The notes below the pieces were generated by a model. It worked only from the letters and a program-made list of their open reading frames with translations. It searched no databases and was not told where the DNA came from. Source: Azolla pinnata (taxonomy: Eukaryota; Streptophyta; Polypodiopsida; Salviniales; Salviniaceae). Taken from it: DNA of 64,000 bases. Every line of letters begins with the position of its first letter. Positions within the stretch are counted from its first letter, which is position 1. The stretch is from the NCBI GenBank assembly GCA_037176905.1, contig JBBBWG010013334.1, positions 93,681-157,680 on the forward strand, written 5' to 3'. The position numbers and the translations under genes are program-made. Of this stretch, positions 34,001 to 46,000 are shown one piece after another.

Positions 34001-37000
34001 TATAACAATTGATGTTTATGAGGTTTGCAGCAATGCATATGCGTCGTTTTGGAGAGTGGATAATTCAGTTGGCTCTTTCTTTGTGGAACATGGAATGGAA
34101 GTACCTCATAAAGATTTTCCGTTTGAGTTATTATATGTTGCATCCGACCAAGGATTTCCTAGGGCCCAGAAGATTGATCATAGGCCTGAATTGATTACAA
34201 ACGAGCAGCATGTCAACAACACTGAACAGGAACTATCATCTAACTTAAGCCAGCCTAGAGTTGGACAGTTATATGAAACTCTGTCAGAGTTTGAGCGTGT
34301 TTGGTCCAATGGGTCCAATGATTCTACTGGTCAAATCTCTATTTGGAGACCGGTTCTTCCCCAAGGTTGTACTTTTGTTGGCGATCTTGCAGTTCAGGGG
34401 TAGGTAACTTGTAACATCTTTTGTATACCTAATAATCGAAGAAGGTAGTATTTACATGGAATTGATCTTAACAGTCCACATCCCTACTCAATACTAGGTA
34501 ACCGTATGAAGGAAATGTCATTGATATTTAAGATGAACCTAATTGAATATGATATATTAAAAAATCTCATTAGTTAATTACGGAACATTCTTAACTTAGA
34601 TGAGAGACATCTGCGTCCCTTGAATTAGGGTAGGGGGTTAATAATGTCTGTCCAGGGTTGGTACTTTCCAGGTTTATTGTCCTTTATCCTTTATGTTTCA
34701 AAAGTTGGTAATTTTGGTGTGGGTTCAAGCTTTGCTCGAAGGGGGAATTTCCTTATTTTACAAAATTAAATGGTTAACCTACTGTTCTTCCGAGACAAAG
34801 ATCTGGTCACATAATTTTTCAAATAAGTTATTCTGTCACTTTGCATGCAGACATAATTATTTGAGTGTGTAATTTAAGTTCATGATGTAAGGCAGTTTGG
34901 GTTGCAAAGCAGTACAAGAGTAAACTAGCGGGAGTTAAGAAACTTCACTGACTTAATAACTTTTAATCATTACCAATCAGGTATGGTGACTAGACACTAG
35001 AACTCAAGTATTCTGTTTTAATAGGGTTGGGGTATAGGTAGATCCATCATGAGGTAAGGCAATTAGGTTCATGAGCAATACTATCGAAGTATCTACTATT
35101 GTATAATCTGTCATGAAACTTCACGGTTTCACATCTTTTAAGTTCTTACTGAATTATATGCATATTTTTTTTGCAGATGTGATCCTCCTAATGAGGGAAT
35201 AATTTTAAGATCAGAACATGATGATGTGTTACTAAGAAAACCATTATATTTCAAAGAATTAGCACACATCCCAAAACGCAAAGGTTTCAGTGAAGTATAC
35301 TTCTGGCTTCCTATCCCACCTGCTGGTTATGCTGCACTGGGATGCATATGCAGTAAGAGTTCCCGGCTCGATCTGGAACTTATACAGTCAGTTCGATGCA
35401 TTCGGAACGATATTGTAGTGCCAGTTCAGTATGGAGCTAAATTTGGTGAAGGTATAGAATTCAGAGATGCAAGTCAGGTCGTGAATATTTGGCCTGTGAA
35501 GAACAAGGTTCGCATTATGTAAGAGAAATCTTCATTTGTATTTTCTTCATTACATCTCATAATCATAATTCTATTTTATTTCCAGATGGGAACTTTTATT
35601 GCTCAGAAAGGTTTAAAGAAACCACCCAAAAGACTGTCTCTATGCCTTGCAGAACTAGATAGAGATGATTGCGTGAATAATATTGTAGCAGATGCAGAAC
35701 TCGAGATGTTTTCAGCAGTAGTTTATGATGATTTCTGCGGACTGGTTGGTGTGACTATTATCATTATTGAGTTGGACATAAATGGATTGTTTTCCTGAGT
35801 TTCAACATTGTCTTTCAGATGACGCCTATCCTGAACGTATCATTATCTGGTGTAAAAGCAAGTGCTCATGGTCATAGTCGCTCATTACGGTCATCCATCA
35901 ATTTCGAAGTTGCTGCAGAAACGTATAACACTAAATATTTAGCATGGGAACCATTGATTGAACCCTTCAATGCCATTATAAGGTATCATATCCCTTCTCT
36001 GTTTGTTTAATGACCTTTAAGAATAGAAGGAATTTCTTTAGGTGCAATCCATTTAGCTTGATAATGTATCTGTAGTTCTATGAACAATGATAAGTTCTCT
36101 GTATATTACAATGCATCATTTGTGTAGTCTATCAGTGTTTGTCTATCCCTAAAGGGAAATAAAGTCTATTCTGGAACTCTTGGCTATACAATTAGTGACT
36201 TGTTTTTCTGGAGACAGGTATAAATATCAAAGTTTTCCCTCACATACATCAATTTCAACAATGTCCCAGATCAGATTTGTATCTATTAGCTCTTTCAATA
36301 TTAATGCATCAGTGACAAACCTAAACATGTTATTGGAGGCCTATGAAAGCTGGAATAACTTGTCCAAGCAGATGGAACATTCGAAAAATGATGCAATGGT
36401 AACTTCAGTTTGAAATTTCCAGTCTTCTAGTCGTACTTTCTTTGTTTAGTGAAGCCCATTTTCTATTGTATTTTATTCTTAGGGTCCTAGAAGTCCGAGT
36501 GACTGCCTAGAAAGGTCAGTGTTGGACTTTGGCAAAAAGAAGACTTTCAAAGTTATTCACCACAATAAGTTGGGTGAAGATCTATTGATTCGATATATGG
36601 AAACAAATGGTCAGCCAAAAACAGTAACATTGACTTCAGGAGGTACAACATCATTAAATTTACCAACTCCGAGTAGTATTCTGGATCCGCGTTGGAAAGG
36701 AAATCTAAAGAAGTCGATGGTTAAGGTGATAACAGTCTTCTTAGGTTCTGCTAAGGTATGTGTACCGTTGTTTGGGTTCATCTTTTCTAGTTGTATTTAT
36801 TTTAGTATATTCTGCTTACTTTTATGGATGTAAAATCTCTTGTTCAATCATAGCTCATTCTGGCTTCCTGGAAAATCTATCTTATTGTAAAATGAATGTG
36901 TTCTATTTTGACATCCTCATACAGATATTGCACCTGAATGGACTTACACGACAAAACTATATGGCAACCCTCCGGATTTTTCCTAAAGATCAGAGTTCAG

Positions 37001-40000
37001 ATATAAGCCAGTTAAATGTACAAAGTGCACATACACGATTTGTTCATCCTGAGCTTATTTCAAACTCTGATTCTCAAGTTCTTTGTTGGAATGAAGCTTT
37101 TATCTTCAAATTAGAGGAAGGGGTAATGTGTCTTTACGAATTCACTCCAGTATATTAATTCTGCAAAGAAATGATGTCATCTTGTTGCTTTTGATCTTGT
37201 CACTATTATTACTGTCTTCATAATTTAGGCACCAAATGTCATATTGACGCTTAACTATAGGTGGTTTATTATATTTAGTTTAATGCACTTGCTACTGCCT
37301 TTGTAATCAGTTAAAAGTATTGACATATTTAAGCATAAGTGGTTATTAGAAACATATTTCGGGGTAATTAGTGCTTGTATAATTGATAAAATACGACTTT
37401 TGAAAGGTAGGGTTGTCCAGGATTAGTTTCTTTCGTGGTTTGCGAGTTCTTGTATTGAACACAGACTCTTGTATAGTTGGCATACATTAGTGATTTGCAA
37501 TATGAGAATTCTATTCCCAAGAAATTCTAGGATTAAGTATCGTAGATTTTGTCTGTGGCTGTGTATGTGGCAAGACGTCTTATGACACATTTAGATAATG
37601 ATAGAACTAACAAGTACCATCTAAAGATTTTTAGCCATGAAGGTACACGGCAATGCTAGAATGACCCCATTTTTTAATAGGAATGATGAAATAAGGTGCT
37701 GGGTGGAAGAACAGGTTTTGTGATTTTTTATTCAGTTGTTCTGTACTCATTACATAGAAAGTTGAAATTTCCAGCTCTTACTTGCTTTATATAGGGAGAG
37801 CGTCATGGTCTTTATGGAGCTTTCCTTTTCTTCATTGAAACAAAAACAAAGTAAAGTTAACTTCAGATTTTCCTCTTGCAGGAAAATTATATGGCAGAAA
37901 TTACGGTGACAGAAATTTCTTCAGGTTCAGAGTGAACAAGAAGTGAATAATGTGTACTGTTTGGAAGTATGTGTTTCTTATGCTTTTATTGAACAGGTTC
38001 AGCATTGGGGAGTTGTTTGGTTCATTTATCAGTAAATGAACAAACAAAATTCAGTGTCAAGAACGAGGGGAGTTCATCAATTTGCATGATTGGGATGAAA
38101 TGGGATCCATTGCTGCAGTATGATAAACAACAGGTAAAAGAAAGTTCAACATAGCAATGTGGCACATGAAAGGGAAACTTCGCATCATTTCCTTTGGTTT
38201 TCAGATTGATCTGATTTCATCTAAAAGTTGGTCAAATATTATAGCCCAGTTCGTCATTATGTTGAGCTTGTTATGTTTTATAATTACAGGAAAAAGTAAT
38301 CAGGTGCAGGTCTGGAGAGCTTTACTATGGTGTTCACACACTCTCTATTGCACATGGTGAAGAAATAAAACGTATTTCACACCAGAAACATTCTAGTCTG
38401 TTGGAACAAGGTGCAGTTCTATTGCCCTGGACAATTCAGGTGTCCTACAAAGATAAAGAATCCTGGATTCAAATAGGATTGAATTATGCCGCTAGTGCAA
38501 CTTGTTGGCGTTTATGTAGTGACACCATATTAACAGAGGCTGATGTCAATGATATGGAAAAGCAACTAATGTTTAGATCTCTAGCTGTTGTAACAAATGC
38601 TACAGAATTTCCCCTTGATTTGGCCTTGTCTTCTAATGAGCATGAAAATCAAATAACTGCATTAGACCAAGTTACTTCAAAAATGGAAGAAGTTTATGAA
38701 AATGAACGATATCAACCACTTCTTGGATGGGGAAGTACTTGGCCTGGTCACCTCTTACCAACAGATCCGCAGCATTGGAGCAAACGTGATGGTTCCTGCT
38801 CTCGAAAGGTAGATGATGTTAAAAATTCTTTGAATCAAATAATACAATTCAATTACAGAATTTAATAATTTAATTCGTTGCTTATTAACAGGAGTTTCCA
38901 GAAGTCCCATTACCAGAGGGCTGGCAATGGCAGGATAATTGGAAAGTGGATATGATAGGTGCTGCAGATGAAAATGGCTGGTCATATGCATTTGATTTTT
39001 CTACTCAAGATTGGCCTCCTCTTAACAACCACAAGGGTTCAACAAAATTTGTGAGACGTCGACGTTGGATTCGTTCATGCAAATATGTTAGTCCACGTAG
39101 TAGTGCTACTCCATTATTGATTGGAACAGTGGGTCCTGGGGAAACAAATCCTTTGCCTGTTTGGTGCTTGCGTCCAGATAGTCCAGATCACATTCTTACA
39201 TTTAGGCCGGAAGAAAAAGAGAAGGATGGAAAGAATAAATATAGATGGAGTAATACTGTATTAAGCAAGATGCCTTCAGAAATAGTGAAGAAGGATTCGA
39301 TATCAGGAATCAGTTTGCATTCCCTGATAGAATTAGAAGCACTAATCTGCTCATCTGTGGAAGAGGGAACTAGCTCTGAACCATCTAGAAGTATTTGGTT
39401 TGTTGTTGATGTCAAAGCACGAGAAAGAGGAATCAGTTCACAGTTGGACCCACTGCAGGACTGGCAAATCTCTGTTATGGCACCGCTAATTTTGCATAAC
39501 TACCTGCCTGTTTTATCAGAGTATTCTGTGCTTGAAAAATGTGAGGGAAAAGGTTTCGTTCTCCGTCAAAATGGAATAATTGAGCCTGGAAAAGAAGCAC
39601 ATATATATACTGCTGATATCAGGAAAGCAATATATTTGACATGGATTCCACAAGGAGGCTGGCAGCCTGAAGAGGTATGATTACAATTATCTTATGATTC
39701 CGTTTGTGTGTTTTCTATGGTGGAAAGCTATTGTATTTTTTTAAGTGTTTGCAGGCTCCTGCGCTTATTTGTCATCCAAACAAGCCAGTGGTGAAGCATA
39801 TATTGCTTGAGAATTTCTCCACAAGAAGGTAACCTTTTTTTAACCATATCGCTGCATCTTACATAGGGACGTTCTTTCACTTGACAATCACAAGTGGCCT
39901 CAAAGTGGAACAGAACAGAGTGATCTGAATGAAGCAGGAATGTTTCAACTCCCCTGATAAGCATAGGTGTACTGTTCCCATCGCAATACAGCTTGGATTT

Positions 40001-43000
40001 TTTACACCCACTGTAGAGACTCCCCACTGTAAAACACTTCTACACATTATTTAGAATCTGTTTTATTTGATGTATATCAATTACATGCACTCTGGAATGT
40101 GATAGGTAGCTTGGGACCTCTTCACATCACTTTGAAATAGAGAAGTATGCAGACCTAATGGAGAGAATTTTCTGATTCAAAAAAGAAAAAGAGTTTTCTG
40201 CTTCAAAACTCCATCAGATGAGGAATCGAAATAACCTATGTTTCCCATTCTGTTTTTCTTCTGGAATTAAGAGCCAGGTGTCACATTCCTTCAAACAAGA
40301 CTTAGAAAGTATGAAATACAGAGTCTAAAAGTGGCGAGCTGTTACTGATAAAGGAAATTGTAATCACCACATATCTCAAAAAAGGAATCTGTCTACATAG
40401 TCATCAATTGATAAAAGCCATATAAATCTCAACGCGGAAGGTGATTCACCTGCTTCAGAAATCTCTCTATCTTGGAGGTCTTTCAAAGGCAGACATTTAG
40501 TCTATTTGAGTTGTGAATGCTCTTTTTGTGGATAATGATTTAGTCTCTTTACCTATTTAGCTACATCTGGTTGTTGTTCGAACATCATTACAAGTTGTCA
40601 TTCCTTGTTTAGTCTTTTAAGCCATTCTGACCTCTTGAACACGCTCATGTATCTTGCTTATTGTCTTTCTTTTTTCTTTCTATTAAATGGATTATGTTTG
40701 TATAGGTTGCTCCGTGTGCTTGTAGATGATTGCTCTGATGCAAAGGAGTTCAGTGCGAAAAGGTTAAGATTCTATGTTCCCTGCTGGCTTGATGTAAAGA
40801 AGCTTCCTCCATTACGCTGTGTTTTCTCAGAGCCTATTAATAGAAAAAACTGGCTTTTTGAGTCAAAATCAAGTTTAGACAAGGAAATAGAAGTGATTGA
40901 ACATGAAGAGGTGACTGGGCCATATGTAATGGTCTCAAACTTGAGCCTGGAAAAGATGGGCATATCTGTTGATCTTTCTGGAACAGATAAGGTATTCATT
41001 GGAGATCCGAAGCCACTTAAGCCTCTAAGCCAAGCGGTAAAACTTTGTAATTTATTTATTGAGGATTTGAAGTTGATTGCATGACGAGATTCATGTTTAA
41101 TCTGTTCTTTTGTTTCTATGCAGGATGGTTTTGTTGAATTGATAGCTTTAGATAATGTATCATCAGTGAGTTACAAAATTTTCGCTTCCCTGAAACTCTG
41201 TCCTTACCCAAGTGTCTTGACAAAGGTAGATCACTAATACCAAATTTCTGCTTTCAATTATGCGCTTTTTAGTGAAGTTTGAGATCTTATTTGCAATTCC
41301 AATATGTTTTTGAAATAGAATAAGATTTCTGATGTATGTTATTCTGTTTGGCAGGTTTTGATGTTGCGTCCTTACGTAACGTTCACCAACAGGCTGGGAG
41401 AGGTCATATTCTTGAAGCAAACTACTGTTGACGAGCCCAAAAAGCTACACCCTTTCGATTATCGAGTTATTTTTCCATGCCCCCAAACAGAAGGATCTGA
41501 AGGCCTCCAGGTTAATTAAAACATCATATGTTTTTCTGAAGGACTTGTGTTTTTTGTCCAAGATATAAAAACCAAAAAATAGTTAAATTATAGAGCTTTT
41601 TTCTGCTGTTGGAAAGGTGTAAATGTTTTTCAACAAGTTTATTGCAAGTCAGAAGACTCTTGGTCTATGATTAGAAGTCTCTTGGCCCAGCATTGTTTAA
41701 AATGTAAATAACTCTAGTTCGGTGCTGTGGGCTATGTCGGCCGCTGAAGAGAAATGAGTATATCTCTCCTTTATGAGCGTTGATAGCTCTAAGATCTATC
41801 ATTTATCTTCTGTAGGTGAGCCTTGATGGTTTGAATTGGTCACTACCCCTTGTTATGCAAGAAGAAACTTTACAAATTCCCATGTGGAAAACTACTATAA
41901 GGATTGAAATTAGAGGTTATGAAGAAGGTTCAAGGTTCTTGGTTGTATTCCGCCGAGGTTCTAGCTCTGGACCATACAGGTATGTCAAGATGTGTACAAG
42001 TGCATATGCATGTTATAGGTGATTCTGTGTTTCATGTGTGCATGTGGTTGTGACTTGTTATAATACGTTGCAGTCTTTAAGTAACTAAATAACTAATTTC
42101 CTGTTTCTAGGATGGAAAACCATTTGCGATCTACAGAGGTAAAGTACCGCCAAACTAAGGTCAGTGATGATTTGTGGGAGTCTTTGCAACCTGGTTCGAC
42201 AAATCTATACACTTGGGAGAATCCCCATGAAGAACAACTACTTGAAGTGTCGAAATTAGAAAATGGCATTTTGAGTAGTGCAGAGTTTGATATAAATAAA
42301 TTTGGAAACCATAGAAATGACAATCTTTCCAACTTTTGCTGTCGAGTCCTCAAAGTTTCTGACAACTTGAAAGTTGTGAGGTTCTGTGAACTGAATGAAA
42401 CATTAGAGGTAGCAGAAAGTTCCTCATATGGAGAGAATAGTTTTTCCCAAATGTCCATTGAGCTGGAGGTTAAACAACTTGGTATTTCTGTCATCGATCT
42501 AAGGCTTCATGAAATATTATACCTCTGCATGGATGGGATTTCATTCAGATATACAACAGAATATGCCAGCAAAGCAGACAGGTTCATATCCTTGCTCACA
42601 TTGTGGTACGCATTCCAAACTGAGTATTGGAAATGTACGTTGTAATTAATGTGTTTTTTGTTTGATGCCTAGGTTCACGTTGTTGCTTGGAAATCTGCAG
42701 CTTGATAATCAATTACCAATGACGGTCCTTCCTGTACTGTTTGCTCCTGAAGGGAATCATGACCTTGCCAATCCAGTCCTGCAAATATCTTTTGAAGTCT
42801 GTGGTTCAAATTCAGAAACCACTGCTGAGGTTTATCCCTACATTAGGGTTGAGGTGATGCTTTTATTTTCATTTTTTAGAGACTAGTCCCATCGAGAGAC
42901 TCGTTCGAAAATATAAGTTTGCGCTTAGATGTTAACAACAGTCCTTGAAATATGTGATTGATTTAGGTGACAAGACATTCTTGGAGGATAAATATACATG

Positions 43001-46000
43001 AACCAATTATCTGGGCTGTCCTAGACTTCTACAAAGATCTCCGTTTGGACAAAATTTCTGCAGGCTCTGAAATTGGCCAAGTGGATCCTGAAGTCAGAAT
43101 TGAGTATGATGATTAGATTAGTAGCTTCAGCTACATACACCGGAAGAAATGTGATCATATGTCTAAGGTGCTTAAACCTCTGCAGGTATATGAGTATTTC
43201 AGAGACTAGGCTGAGGCTAACATTGGAAACAGCACCAAGGCAGCGTCCAAGAGGCAAGCTGGGAATATGGAGTCCTTTCATTACTGCTCTTGGGAATACG
43301 TCAAAGATGCCTGTAAGTATAATATTACCTATCAATGCTTCTTTATATAGTTTTGTCTCTGTTAAACATATACATCTGTGTGTAATCATGTAGAAGTAAT
43401 ATCCGATTACTGGCTTGTAATAGTGGGATTGATACTTAGGGCCTCTAATTTATAGATATTGAGGTTTAGGGAACAAATTACTCATTGATTTTGCATTAGA
43501 TTTTCATTGTTTTTGTTGACAACTTTTGATGGGTGTAGTTCATTTTCTCTGGAAGGTGTTTTTCCTAGCATTGTAGCCCACATTATTGTAATCTTTCTTA
43601 TCTTCACATGTGATTATATCAGCTTTATACATACCCTGCCTTCTGTAGTATAGATCAATTGTATAGACATACAATACAACAGGTGCACCAATCACCGTTT
43701 GGAGACACAATCTCGTTTGTCATTATTGACATATTTATCTCCCATTATCAAAGGATCTTCCATAGCTTCAGGTATTTCTCTATTTTGGGTCTGCTGATGC
43801 TGGCAAAATTACTTGCCCCACTGCACTGTATGTAACCTCCCACCCCCTGTTCTCTCTCTAATCCATTTCTCATACACAGTATCACCACGTCTGTCCCACA
43901 AACATACTCTTTTACCTTCCCCTCCTCGTCCAACTTAAAACTAGCAAGAGAAAGCAAGAAGTAGCCCGGGTCAAAATGTAATTTTAGAAGTGGTGACGGA
44001 CAGACTCAGATATACGTTTCTTATTTTTTGAAGTTGAAAATGAAATAAGATAACTGATCTTATTTTTGAGCATGCACTAACTCAGACTTCTTATAGATTT
44101 ATAAGGTAAGACAGATATGACAATAATTTTAAAATGTTGTCTCACTTCTGAAAACAAGCAATCCGTCTTAGCTAAGCATCAATCACTACAAGTAAAGAAA
44201 AAGCAAAGATATATATAATAAAATCTTTAATGAGACCCAATTAGTCATTACAATCTGAAAAAATCTATGAGAGAACAGACCGAATAACTAAATATATATT
44301 TGTACACCAATTTTCAGATCCATTTGAGGGCCATTATTCGGAAGAACAGGCATATGCATAAAAGTGCAATTACACCAGCTATTTTGGACCGTCTCCGCAG
44401 AGATCTAATACACAATCCGTTGATGCTACTCACCGGTCTCGATGTGCTTGGTATGACAAGCTCCACACTGGCAACACTGAGTGGAACTGTAGCTGAGCTT
44501 TCCAGTGATGGAAGATTCCTCCAACTACGTTCAAAACAGGTAACTTTCTTCTATAGTTTCATTGATTGTTATACTTTTCAGAGTGTTCTTGATATGCTTT
44601 GAATTTGAAGGATCGTTCAAGGCGTATTGCTGGTGTTGGGGATGGGCTTGTTCAAGGAACTGAAGCAATAGCACAGGGCGTGGCATTTGGCGTATCAGGG
44701 ATGATTAGTAAACCTATAGAAAATGCAAAAGAAAAAGGTCTTCTGGGGTTTATTCAAGGCCTCGGGAAAGCTGCAGTTGGTGTTGTGATTCAACCTGTGA
44801 GTGGTGTACTCGATTTTGTATCATTAACTGTCAATGGAGTTGGTGCAAGCTATACCAGATTCGTTGAAATTTTTCAAGAGAAACCTGCCTATGATAGAAT
44901 ACGTCCTCCTAGATCTGTTTCTCCTGATGGGATTTTACATTCCTATGATGAAAAGGCGGCAAAAGGACAGGTATTTTATCACCTTCTACCAAGATAGTGA
45001 AATATTCAATTTTTCAACCTGAAATATAAAATTCCAGTACAATGGATTTCATTTGTGTTGATCTTGTGAAAAACGCTTTAGAAGTAAATTTACAGAGATC
45101 TGCTGTGGTTAGAAATACTATCCTCTAGACAATGTTCATGACCTAGCAGGATTATTGAGATGCTCGTCTAGGAGGGTCCTTCATATGTGTCCGTCTATTT
45201 TACACTGATGGATTGGTAGGGCTCCGGCCCAGATTAAATGTGGTTATCATAATCTTGTCCTTTTTAAATTGTGGTGTCTTCTGTTATTCACTTGTATTGA
45301 ACTTCATAACAGCACTTTTACTTGAAACTTGCTTGTCAATCTTTGAATACAGCTCATTATGCAACTTGCTGAAGGGAGAGGAGGCCTTGTTCAAGGAATG
45401 CTTTTTAGAGAAGCCTCAAAATTTGCATGGTCAGACATGTATGAGGACCATTTCTACATCACGAATCAAAAAATTATCATGGTCACAACTAAACGTGTGA
45501 TTCTGCTGCAGGTATTAGAGTTGTTTAGAGTTGTATTGTTAAAAGTGTTAATTCTTGCTGCTAGTATATGATCCTCAAAATTCCTGCCTTGCAGTGCACA
45601 GAGACATCAAAGAATTCATTTATTTTGTGGGATGTTCAATGGGAAGATCTTCTAGCATTGGAGATGGCATGTTCAGGAAGCCCCGGTGCCCCAATATATG
45701 CAGTTCTTCATTTGCGTGGCGCAACAGCGTCTCATGTGCATCTTGTAAGATGCTCATCTAACAGCTCAGAAGATGAATATGAATATACAAGGCTGATACT
45801 TGGATCCATTTCAAGGTCATGGGAAAAATATCGTCCAACAAGGGAAGCTCTACGACAAGAGGTTTTCTCACTCCCATTATGCTGCATATAAAATAAGTGT
45901 GATTATTTCTCTTCTTTTTGCCAAGTAACAACTCCTACACTAGTTAAACTAAGTTGCTTCCAGATCTCTTCGTACAAGAGGTGGTCTTACTTGACATTTC